Source of the DNA: Bacteroidia bacterium
GTDB lineage: Bacteria > Bacteroidota > Bacteroidia > JABEUT01
Assembly: GCA_013044305.1 (NCBI GenBank)
Contig: JABEUT010000080.1
Location: forward strand, 1 to 5,756
Reading direction: 5' to 3'
Length of the DNA: 5,756 bases
A model generated the notes under the pieces. It had not been told where the DNA came from. It worked only from the letters and a program-made list of their open reading frames with translations, and searched no databases. The position numbers and the translations under genes were made by a program. Below are positions 1-5,742 of this stretch, piece by piece (position 1 is the stretch's first letter; each line of letters opens with the position of its first letter).

Positions 1-14
1 ATATATATATATAT
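1..14. repeat. (AT)7 dinucleotide run at the left edge
   Basis: Seven perfect AT repeats open the window, directly before the 3' end of the first minus-strand gene (its stop codon is at 19-21). It may be a real AT-rich intergenic stretch or an assembly end effect. No terminator hairpin can be recognised for the gene that ends here. Confidence 0.8.
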
Positions 15-18
15 CAAT

Positions 19-636
19 TTAGTGAGAAGGCGGTGTGGGTGTAGTATGGTGCCTTCTAATCAATAAAGAAAGTCCTCCGCCGGCATAGTAATAAAGATTA
101 CCAAATCCTGCTTCAAGATTAAGCCCGATTAAGTTATTAGCATAAATTGAGCCTCCAATAACAAAAGTGTAACTTAAGGAATTGGAAGGAAAGCTGGAAA
201 AGAAATATCCGAACCGTATACCGCAATATGTATCCATTTTACCCGGTAACTTCAAAGGATGAATAAATAAGTGTACCCCAATATCAGTCACTTCTATATT
301 TTCTGTCAAGGTAATTCCCGGATAATTCTGTACGCCACCGCCCCCGGGCTGTCCAGAATTATTTCCAGTTACAGGAGATGGATATTGTTGGTTGTTTGTA
401 AACTCTTGAAACGACAATCCTGCCCCATAGCTGAATAGATTAGTAAAAGCGTAATCGAAGGTTCCGCTTAGTAGGGGTATAATGGGGGTATTACTGCCGG
501 TTGTACTGATACTATTATTATTCCCGAATACTGAATAGTTAGCGTCTATGTTAGCTGTAGTTTCATTTTCTTGAATTTGGGCAAGGCAAGTTTTCGACAA
601 AATAAAAAGCAAAAAAACTATTGAGTATTTCTTCAT
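19..636 (-). CDS. Secreted, probable outer-membrane beta-barrel protein, function unknown
   Basis: The protein has 205 residues when started at the ATG at 636. That start gives a good Sec signal peptide: MKK, a hydrophobic core (residues 4-14), and a probable cut after CLA at 19. A longer reading frame runs up to a TTG at 717, but that TTG is the -33 part of a well-formed promoter, so the upstream 27 codons are not believed. After the signal comes an Asn/Ser/Thr-rich stretch (21-55), then alternating aromatic and glycine segments typical of transmembrane beta strands (about 58-80, 115-130, 136-148, 154-193), split by a Gly/Pro-rich loop (86-108). The last strand-like segment (YYYAGGGLSLLI) is followed by an unusual basic and Thr/Pro tail (residues 194-205). 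The gene is clearly AT-richer than its neighbours (about 38% GC in sampled lines). The beta-barrel call rests on the sequence pattern; no named family is recognised. Confidence 0.75.
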   Translation of the reverse strand: MKKYSIVFLLFILSKTCLAQIQENETTANIDANYSVFGNNNSISTTGSNTPIIPLLSGTFDYAFTNLFSYGAGLSFQEFTNNQQYPSPVTGNNSGQPGGGGVQNYPGITLTENIEVTDIGVHLFIHPLKLPGKMDTYCGIRFGYFFSSFPSNSLSYTFVIGGSIYANNLIGLNLEAGFGNLYYYAGGGLSLLIRRHHTTPTPPSH

Positions 637-689
637 GCCAAGTGGGTGGCTGGTTGAAATAATGCTAATTAAAATACGCCCAGTGTCTG

Positions 690-717
690 CAAACTTAGAA
701 AATACTTTCATAGACAA
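690..717 (-). promoter_or_regulatory. Bacteroidota-type promoter for the 19-636 gene
   Basis: Read on the minus strand, TTG (715-717) is followed after 17 bases by TAAGTTTG (690-697). This fits the Bacteroidota -33/-7 pattern (TTG, then TAnnTTTG) exactly at the -7 box. Transcription would start near 683, leaving a leader of about 45-50 bases before the ATG at 636. The promoter overlaps the extended reading frame and so decides the start. Confidence 0.65.
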
Positions 718-735
718 TCCCCATAGCTATCGGGA
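718..735. repeat. 18-bp near-perfect palindrome next to a promoter
   Basis: The sequence TCCCCATAGCTATCGGGA is a palindrome with one mismatched pair (C722/C731). It starts one base upstream of the -33 element of the 19-636 gene and lies 25 bases beyond the stop codon of the 761-2404 gene. It has no T-run on either side, so a classical intrinsic terminator is unlikely. It could be an operator for the beta-barrel gene, a weak 3'-end structure, or a dispersed intergenic palindrome. Confidence 0.5.
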
Positions 736-760
736 ATCAAATCATCAAATTAGTATAGTT

Positions 761-2404
761 CTACTCTTTTTCCAGCATTATGTCTTCCGTCATGGAGTAG
801 GTTCCCGTTGGAGACGAGGGCAGTTTTACGGGAGTGTTGCTTGATTTATACCCCTTGTATGCCACTCTAATCTTATATTTGGAATTAGCCTTCAGGGTAA
901 TAAAATAAAGCCCTTCGCTGTTTGTCTTAAGCGACGCTACTTTAGTATTCGTACTGTCGTTTATGGTAACCGAGGCATCCTGAATTGGCTTGCCTTTACT
1001 GTCCGATATTTTGCCTCGCAGTATGGAAAGACCGGTGGCTTTCCCTTTGCCGCTATTTGACCCCAGCAAGGGGTATTCCGTTAAATCAACCCTGTAAATG
1101 TCTCTTCCTCCCAAGCCGCCCTTTCGGTTGCTGGCAAAGTAGGCGTAGCGCGTATCTGCCGACATGGTAAAACTTACATCGGTATTGACGGTGTTGATGG
1201 GATACCCCAGGTTTACCGGTTCGCTCCACTCTCCGCTGTCATTTTTTACCGACTTAAAAATATCGTAGGAGCCCATGGAATTGTGCCCGGTAGAACTGAA
1301 GAAAAGCGTTTTGCCGTCGGGAGCCATGGACATGCCGCCTTCATCGTAAGCCGTATTGATAACAGGCCCAAGATTCACAGGTTCCGCCCATTGGTCTTTT
1401 GAAATTTTTTCGGAAGAATAAATATCTGCGTTGCCGTAGCCTCCCGGTTTTTCACTTATAAAAAACAAGGTATTGCCGTCGGGCGACAGGGTGGCGCAGT
1501 CTTCGTAATAGGATGTGTTGATGGGCTTGCCAATTGATTTTGGCTGCCCCCACCTTCCGGAGCGTTCTCTTTTCGATATGTAAATATCGCCGCCTATGGC
1601 ATCGGAATTGTTGTTCTTGTATATGAACATGATGAGGCCGTCGGGTGAAATGCTGGAGCATGCTGTTTTGTCGTTGGATGAGTTTACGAAGCCTTCAACA
1701 GGGTAGGAGAGCGCCCATTTTTTATTCACCGAATCCCATTTTGCACTGTACACATTGTCCAGCAGGTCGTCGTTGCCGTTTTCATCTTTAGGAACCTGTG
1801 TGAGCGGTCTTTGTGAAGTAAATATCAGCATTTTGCCGTCGGCCGTAACCGATGGGCTTTTTTCATCATAGGAGGTATTGACCGCTTCCCCGAGGTTGTC
1901 TATTTTTACGTTTACAGGATGAGCCATCAAATCCTTGGCGGTTTTACATTGCTGTATATACTGGTCCACTCCGCTCTGATTGATTCTGGAAGCGCTGTTT
2001 TTTACCAGTTCCTTGTATTTGTTGAATTCGATAATAGCCGAGTCCAGCTTTATGGTTTGCTGGTAAGATATTCCAAGCTTCAGGTGCAGGTTGTCGTCGC
2101 AAACCGGATCTTCCTTTTCGGCTTTTTCAAAATATGTAATCGCCTGATCGTTGTCGTTTTGTTCCTGAAAGCATTCGCCGAGATGAAACGCCGCTTCAGC
2201 ATCGGTCGGTTTCATGGCAAGTATTTCGTTGTAAAGCCGCACGGCGGTAGGATAATCGTATGACAGGTATGCCTGCCGCGCCTTCAGTTTTTTCGACTCA
2301 AGATTTACGTTGTTAATAACCGAGAGTTTGTCGGTTTGGGCGTACGAAGAGGCAGCGCTTAAAATAAGGGCTAAGAAAGCGAGCAGCCGAAGTAAATTTT
2401 TCAT
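761..2404 (-). CDS. PorE-like periplasmic protein: TPR, PD40 propeller and carboxypeptidase-regulatory-like domain, no OmpA domain
   Basis: The protein has 547 residues. A Sec signal peptide (1-22, cut after SYA) leads into TPR-type helices (about 38-135; for example AYLSYDYPTAVRLYNEIL and AAFHLGECFQEQNDNDQAI). Five PD40/WD40-like repeats follow at about 183-200, 249-276, 302-329, 357-383 and 410-437, each with the S.DG..L.F pattern and most ending in DIY or DIF; these would form a beta-propeller. A carboxypeptidase-regulatory-like beta-sandwich (about 461-547: GKISD..GKPI.DASV, then YKGYKS) closes the protein. The type IX secretion protein PorE and its relatives share this order but normally add a C-terminal OmpA-like peptidoglycan-binding domain and are often lipoproteins. 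Here the frame stops after the third domain, there is no lipobox, and no OmpA-like sequence lies downstream. The role is therefore inferred as a periplasmic scaffold, and secretion itself is unproven. The repeats leave a DNA trace: GCCGTCGG recurs on the plus strand near 1313, 1475, 1637 and 1835. Confidence 0.88.
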   Translation of the reverse strand: MKNLLRLLAFLALILSAASSYAQTDKLSVINNVNLESKKLKARQAYLSYDYPTAVRLYNEILAMKPTDAEAAFHLGECFQEQNDNDQAITYFEKAEKEDPVCDDNLHLKLGISYQQTIKLDSAIIEFNKYKELVKNSASRINQSGVDQYIQQCKTAKDLMAHPVNVKIDNLGEAVNTSYDEKSPSVTADGKMLIFTSQRPLTQVPKDENGNDDLLDNVYSAKWDSVNKKWALSYPVEGFVNSSNDKTACSSISPDGLIMFIYKNNNSDAIGGDIYISKRERSGRWGQPKSIGKPINTSYYEDCATLSPDGNTLFFISEKPGGYGNADIYSSEKISKDQWAEPVNLGPVINTAYDEGGMSMAPDGKTLFFSSTGHNSMGSYDIFKSVKNDSGEWSEPVNLGYPINTVNTDVSFTMSADTRYAYFASNRKGGLGGRDIYRVDLTEYPLLGSNSGKGKATGLSILRGKISDSKGKPIQDASVTINDSTNTKVASLKTNSEGLYFITLKANSKYKIRVAYKGYKSSNTPVKLPSSPTGTYSMTEDIMLEKE

Positions 2405-2424
2405 TGGAGGATTTTATATTAATG

Positions 2425-2432
2425 CAAAGGTA
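2425..2432 (-). promoter_or_regulatory. -7 promoter element for the PorE-like gene
   Basis: The minus strand reads TACCTTTG, a perfect TAnnTTTG, 20 bases upstream of the ATG at 2404. No TTG is present at the usual -33 distance; the nearest TTTTG (2465-2469) is about 32 bases away. The leader would be only about 14-16 bases and has no Shine-Dalgarno sequence (it reads TCCTCC instead), which is usual for Bacteroidota. Confidence 0.55.
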
Positions 2433-2473
2433 TTGAAAATTTTATAGTTTCTTAGTTTGAAGAGCAAAAGAAA

Positions 2474-2497
2474 GTAGCCCCATCCTTTAGGGTGGGG
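2474..2497 (+). repeat. REP-like hairpin: GTAG followed by an 8-bp stem
   Basis: GTAG (2474-2477) directly precedes a hairpin with arms CCCCATCC (2478-2485) and GGGTGGGG (2490-2497) and loop TTTA. All eight pairs form, one of them a G-T wobble. A GTAG tetranucleotide followed by a short GC-rich palindrome is the layout of REP elements moved by REP-associated tyrosine transposases (IS200/IS605 relatives). The hairpin lies in the divergent intergenic region and its stem occupies the place where a -33 box for the plus-strand gene would be expected. A possible GTG start at 2492 lies inside the 3' arm, which argues against using that start. Only one copy is present here, so repeat status is inferred. 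Confidence 0.55.
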
Positions 2498-2514
2498 AGT
2501 GTAAAAAAATATCT

Positions 2515-2522
2515 TACTTTTA
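2515..2522 (+). promoter_or_regulatory. Probable -7 element for the Tim44-like gene
   Basis: TACTTTTA differs from TAnnTTTG only at the last base and lies 20 bases before the ATG at 2543, mirroring the arrangement on the opposite side of the region. No -33 TTG is seen; the REP-like stem ends 17 bases upstream. The predicted leader would be about 14 bases. Confidence 0.4.
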
Positions 2523-2542
2523 TCGCCACAAGGCATTATGTT

Positions 2543-3961
2543 ATGAGTTCGAAAACGAAAAATATTTTAATTTTTACCGCCTGCCTGCTTCTTGCAGCCC
2601 TTTCTGCCTACCCGCGTGCAGGCGGAGCGGGCGGAAGCCATTCTTTACACGGTTCGGACGGCGGCGGCGGGCTGGGAGGAGCAATAGCCTGGTTTTTCAT
2701 TCTGCCCGGTCCGGTTAAAATTATTATCCTGCTTATCGTGGCGGCATATTTCGTTTACCGCTATATGAATAAAAGCAAATCGGGAGGAACAGACATGGAA
2801 AGCGGTCGTTCTGCCGGTCCTGCCGGCGGTCCGCAACAGGTTAGTCCTGAATTTTTTGCCGCCAATCCCGGGTTTAATCCGCAGACTTTTACCCAAAAGG
2901 TAAGTACCGCTTTCCTTGCCATACAGGATGCCTGGCAGAATAAAAACCTTTCCAAGGTGCGCAGGTGGATTTCCGACGGAGTTTACCAACGCTTCAACGC
3001 GCAATTCACTATGATGAATCTGCTTGAGCAAACGAACATTTTAAGCAATATAAAAATTAAGCAGGTGCGTATCGAATCTGCCATGCAGGAAGGGGATTAC
3101 AGCATAATTACCGCATCGGTCTATTTCAGCATGGACGATAATTTTATTTGCAAAAAGCACCCTGCATTTGATGAGCAGTTTACCGGCGATGAGGCTACCG
3201 AATATTGGACTTTCATCAAGAAGACAGGGGTAGCGGAAAAAGATTTGTACAATACCAATGTATGCCCTAAATGCGGTTTCCCTTCGAACGACAAGGGCGG
3301 GCAGGTGAGCCAGTGCGAATCGTGCGGAACGGTAACATACCTTGGCGATTATGACTGGGTGCTGTGCGAAATAACACAGGAAGAAGATTACAACAGGAAC
3401 GAGGCGAGGATTTCGGCACAGGACCCTTCTCTGCAATCCTTGTTCGCCGATAAGGGCGCCGACTTTTCAATACAATTGATGGAGGATAAAGCCTCCAACG
3501 CTGTAATGCAGTACTTTATATCGAAGGTTACACATGACCTGAAGTATGTGCGCAGGTTTACAAGCGATGAACTGTTTGCCACAATTGAAAACAAGATTAA
3601 AGGGGAAGATAAGTTCGTATATAACCGTTTGTACCTGAATTCCGTAAACCTCGTGGGCTGCGTACTTGCGAACAATATGTACTATGCCGTTTTCAATATC
3701 AATTATTCCTCCATGCGCCTGAAGGAAGAGCCGGGAGGCAGGTTGGCGAAACTCGATGATACCGTAACCGAACGTCCGATGCAACTGACACTTGCAAAGA
3801 AAGCCGGTGCGGTGCAGAAAACGAAATTATGGAGTTTCGCTTGTCCGTCCTGTGGAGCGCCCTATACCGACACCACTATAACGCAGTGTACTTACTGCGA
3901 TGCAAAAATCAATTCCTCCGACAACGACTGGGTGATGACGGGGCTTACACCGGGGGAATGA
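2543..3961 (+). CDS. Tim44-like membrane protein with two zinc ribbons (duplicated unit)
   Basis: The protein has 472 residues from the ATG at 2543. This start places a hydrophobic export signal (about 8-23) at the N-terminus; the longer GTG frame from 2492 would put 17 extra residues before it and would start inside a hairpin. An AGG-rich linker (26-46) and a membrane segment (about 47-74) follow, then a soluble region resembling Tim44-like domains, which in mitochondria bind membranes and proteins at the import motor. The soluble part appears to be two copies of one unit. The first has VRRWISD at 139-145, YWTF at 221-224, a zinc ribbon with C241, C244, C258 and C261, and DYDWV at 269-273. 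The second has VRRFTSD at 336-342, LWSF at 429-432, C434, C437, C449 and C452, and DNDWV at 460-464. The matched order supports internal duplication. Proteins of this type are often annotated as zinc-ribbon Tim44-like transport proteins. The substrate is unknown, and which side of the membrane the domains face cannot be decided here. Confidence 0.85.
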   Translation: MSSKTKNILIFTACLLLAALSAYPRAGGAGGSHSLHGSDGGGGLGGAIAWFFILPGPVKIIILLIVAAYFVYRYMNKSKSGGTDMESGRSAGPAGGPQQVSPEFFAANPGFNPQTFTQKVSTAFLAIQDAWQNKNLSKVRRWISDGVYQRFNAQFTMMNLLEQTNILSNIKIKQVRIESAMQEGDYSIITASVYFSMDDNFICKKHPAFDEQFTGDEATEYWTFIKKTGVAEKDLYNTNVCPKCGFPSNDKGGQVSQCESCGTVTYLGDYDWVLCEITQEEDYNRNEARISAQDPSLQSLFADKGADFSIQLMEDKASNAVMQYFISKVTHDLKYVRRFTSDELFATIENKIKGEDKFVYNRLYLNSVNLVGCVLANNMYYAVFNINYSSMRLKEEPGGRLAKLDDTVTERPMQLTLAKKAGAVQKTKLWSFACPSCGAPYTDTTITQCTYCDAKINSSDNDWVMTGLTPGE

Positions 3962-3973
3962 AAAGGTACCAAA

Positions 3974-4002
3974 TGTTTAATAATAAGAAAATTGTATTTT
4001 TG
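3974..4002 (+). promoter_or_regulatory. Bacteroidota-type promoter for the lipoprotein gene
   Basis: TATTTTTG (3995-4002) is a perfect TAnnTTTG box. TGTTT (3974-3978) lies 16 bases upstream as a possible -33 element. Transcription would start near 4009, giving a leader of about 57 bases before the ATG at 4066. The promoter sits 12 bases or more after the stop codon of the Tim44-like gene, so the downstream pair can be expressed on its own. No terminator is seen in between, so read-through is also possible. Confidence 0.65.
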
Positions 4003-4024
4003 CAGGTAGTAAACGGAATTTATA

Positions 4025-4059
4025 TTAAATTGCGCCCTGTAATTCAGGGAAATATTTAA
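4025..4059 (+). other. Leader hairpin just before the lipoprotein start codon
   Basis: Nested inverted repeats lie in the predicted 5' leader. The outer arms are TTAAAT (4025-4030) and ATTTAA (4054-4059), and the inner arms are CCCTG (4035-4039) and CAGGG (4045-4049) around the loop TAATT. The two stems are separated by a symmetric 4+4-base internal loop. The structure ends six bases before the ATG, so it could affect ribosome access. It has no T-run, so it is not an intrinsic terminator. Confidence 0.35.
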
Positions 4060-4065
4060 GTGAGA

Positions 4066-4932
4066 ATGAGGAAAATATACAATAATGCCATTGTTTTCAC
4101 AGGTGTTTTTACCGGACTGTTGCTTTCTTCATGCAGGCAGGGGAACGGATCACAGAATACCGTTGCCGTTGCCGACACCTTGCATACAGCAGCGCAGGGA
4201 GACAAGAATACTGAAGACACCGTTGCATATATGCTGCCTTCGCCTATGCAGATTGGCGTTATTTTCAGAAGGGCAGGTCTCTCCTACATGCCCGGGCTTA
4301 CAAACCAAACAAAAGACATCTCAAAATACGATTCGAAGTATTCGCAGGCGCTAAATATGGGCATTTATGCGGCAGACCTTACCTATTGCGTACTGAACAG
4401 GCAGAACGAGGACGCCATGAGCTATTTGAAAACCCTTCGCTCCCTTGCCGACAAGCTTGGCTTCGGAAGCGTGTTTGAAATCAATAATATGGCAAAACGC
4501 TTTGAGCAGAACCTCAATACAGAAGATTCCCTTACCGATATTACATCAGACCTGCAGATGGAAACCGACACCTATCTTGGCGCCAACAATGAAAAGTACA
4601 TAGGAGCCATATCGTTTGCCGGAGCATGGATTGAAAGCATGTACATCGGATCAAAGGTGTACGGAGCCAAGACAAATGACAGGATAAGCGACCGCATTTC
4701 GGAGCAGATGACCATACTTAATAACCTGATAAAATCTCTGAATTCATACAGCAGCCGTGATTCGCATATTCCTGAACTGGTAAATGCGCTGAATGCCATC
4801 GAAAGCACCTACAGTTCTTTTCCTGAAGTTAAAAGTACAGGCGACAGCAATCAGGAAGCCAAACTCACCAATGAGCACATCAGCCAGATTGGAAAGCAAA
4901 TAGAAGACTTGAGACAAAAATTCATATCTTAG
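4066..4932 (+). CDS. Lipoprotein of unknown function, Bacteroidota type
   Basis: The protein has 288 residues from the ATG at 4066; a GTG two codons earlier is also in frame but gives no advantage. The signal is of lipoprotein type: MRK, a hydrophobic stretch (8-20), and the lipobox LSSC with Cys23 as the lipid-modified residue. The residues after Cys23 (RQGNG) are not acidic, so the known Bacteroidota surface-export signal is not obvious and a periplasm-facing position is more likely. A Thr/Ala/Gln-rich linker runs to about 55. The rest looks helical and globular, with the segments PSPMQIGVIFRRAGLSYMPG (58-77), ALNMGIYAADLTYCVL (95-110), a Leu-rich helix (120-150) and SFAGAWIESMYIG (183-195). 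From memory, this pattern matches a widespread uncharacterised Bacteroidota lipoprotein family; I cannot name it and infer no activity. The next gene follows after 27 bases, which suggests one transcript. Confidence 0.85.
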   Translation: MRKIYNNAIVFTGVFTGLLLSSCRQGNGSQNTVAVADTLHTAAQGDKNTEDTVAYMLPSPMQIGVIFRRAGLSYMPGLTNQTKDISKYDSKYSQALNMGIYAADLTYCVLNRQNEDAMSYLKTLRSLADKLGFGSVFEINNMAKRFEQNLNTEDSLTDITSDLQMETDTYLGANNEKYIGAISFAGAWIESMYIGSKVYGAKTNDRISDRISEQMTILNNLIKSLNSYSSRDSHIPELVNALNAIESTYSSFPEVKSTGDSNQEAKLTNEHISQIGKQIEDLRQKFIS

Positions 4933-4959
4933 TAAATCCCGAAACAAAAACACAGTAAT

Positions 4960-5454
4960 ATGAAGCACCTGACAACATTCCTCGTATCTCTCGCTTTTGC
5001 CGCCACCGCAAATGCCCAGGCCCCTGCCACCGCCGCATGCGATATTCAGGTGCTTACCGACAGCTGCAGGGCACGTTTGAAACCATTTCATTACAATGCC
5101 ATAAACACCTTGCACGTGAACTTGAAAAGCATACAGCAGACTCCGGAGATAAACCTGCCTGCCATGCCCGGTATGATATACAGGGTTATTGTGAACATTT
5201 CCTCCATGCCGCAGGGCACCGAAGTGTCTATTTACAACGTACCCAAAGGCGCAAAAAAGAGAAGCGCCCTGTACACCTATAACACCGACTCGCTGAAAAA
5301 TTCGCACGTGGGCTTTTTCGATTTCACGGAGGATGCCAACCGCTATGGCCGTATATTTATTGATTATACGATACCGGAAGCAAACCCGAAAATTTGCGCC
5401 ACAGGCTGCGCCGTTATCCTTTCGGGCTGGGAAACAGGCGGAGAAGAACAGTAG
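4960..5454 (+). CDS. Small secreted protein of unknown function, four cysteines
   Basis: The protein has 164 residues. It has a Sec signal peptide at 1-19 (MKHLTTFLVS core, cut after ANA). The mature part is about 145 residues and looks mostly beta-structured, with alternating hydrophobic strands at IYRVIVNIS (73-81), TEVSIYNVP (87-95), SALYTYNTD (102-110), VGFFDFTED (117-125) and GRIFIDYTI (130-138). Cys27, Cys36, Cys146 and Cys150 lie near the two ends, which would suit two disulfides in an oxidising periplasm. No catalytic motif or lipobox is visible. It starts 27 bases after the lipoprotein gene and is followed by a strong terminator, so it is probably the last gene of that operon. An exported beta-sandwich binding or structural protein is the most I would infer. 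Confidence 0.82.
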   Translation: MKHLTTFLVSLAFAATANAQAPATAACDIQVLTDSCRARLKPFHYNAINTLHVNLKSIQQTPEINLPAMPGMIYRVIVNISSMPQGTEVSIYNVPKGAKKRSALYTYNTDSLKNSHVGFFDFTEDANRYGRIFIDYTIPEANPKICATGCAVILSGWETGGEEQ

Positions 5455-5487
5455 CAGATACGGCACAAACTGCCGATACCATATATC

Positions 5488-5515
5488 AAAAGCAGGCGGA
5501 AGTGCCTGCTTTTTT
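5488..5515. terminator. Intrinsic terminator between convergent genes
   Basis: A perfect 10-bp stem has left arm AAAAGCAGGC (5488-5497), loop GGAAGT, and right arm GCCTGCTTTT (5504-5513), and the T-run continues to 5515. It lies 33 bases after the stop codon of the small secreted protein. Because A-residues flank the left arm, the minus-strand reading also ends in a short T-run (TTTTGAT), so it may serve the PPK2 gene weakly too. Confidence 0.85.
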
Positions 5516-5517
5516 AA

Positions 5518-5742
5518 TTACATTTCTTTGCTTTCCCCGCTTTCAGGGTATTTCATTTTCATGCCCTTCAGGGTAGAGGCTATTTCTTTGGCGATAATAT
5601 AGTTGCGGTACCACTTATTATCGGAAGGCACGATGAGCCAGGGCAGGGAAGGACTGCACCTTTCAAAAATCTTTTCATACCCGCGCATAAAGTCATTCCA
5701 GAACAATGCCTCGCGCTGGTCGGCGTGTTCGTAAAACCAAAA
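5518..5742 (-). CDS. Polyphosphate kinase 2 (PPK2) family, C-terminal fragment
   Basis: Only the last 74 residues are present; the gene runs off the right edge. PPK2 enzymes move phosphate between polyphosphate and nucleotides in the cytoplasm. The visible part has the typical C-terminal signature: a Trp followed by an acidic/basic helix (WFYEHADQREALFWNDF, then GYEKIFERC), the block PWLIVPSDNKWYRNYIIAKE (family pattern PW.viPad.KWyRn), and an ending near LKGMKMKYP. The catalytic Walker A and B motifs lie in the missing N-terminal part, so activity and nucleotide preference cannot be judged. In the same frame a TAG stop occurs at 5743-5745, within the family's homologous region, and the last bases are A/C-rich low-complexity sequence. 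This suggests either an assembly error at the contig edge or a broken gene. A TTG at 5706 is not a real start. Confidence 0.82.
   Translation of the reverse strand, partial: FWFYEHADQREALFWNDFMRGYEKIFERCSPSLPWLIVPSDNKWYRNYIIAKEIASTLKGMKMKYPESGESKEM

Noticed and set aside
1311..1842. Recurring GCCGTCGG on the plus strand as a DNA repeat array
   Set aside because: The copies encode the conserved DG-containing turn of the PD40 repeats at propeller-blade spacing, so protein repetition explains them. They are not a CRISPR or other DNA-level array.
1919..2263. A 114-codon plus-strand frame opposite the TPR region
   Set aside because: It is antisense to a well-supported TPR domain and has no recognisable features of its own.
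2492..2542. GTG start giving 17 extra residues on the Tim44-like protein
   Set aside because: The GTG lies in the 3' arm of the REP-like hairpin and the extension overlaps the probable -7 box. The ATG at 2543 gives a normal N-terminal export signal.
4035..4049. CCCTG/CAGGG hairpin as terminator of the Tim44-like gene
   Set aside because: It has a five-pair stem with no T-run and lies downstream of the next gene's promoter, so it belongs to that gene's leader.
4909..4932. TTG plus TATCTTAG as a separate promoter for the small secreted protein gene
   Set aside because: The spacer is only 13 bases, the -7 box has a mismatch (TATCTTAG), and it overlaps the end of the lipoprotein coding sequence. 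Transcription with the upstream gene is simpler.
4744..5466. A 240-codon open frame on the minus strand across the lipoprotein and small secreted protein genes
   Set aside because: It lies wholly antisense to two genes with clear signal peptides, shows no signal or family motif, and has no promoter. It is a by-product of the coding strand's codon bias.
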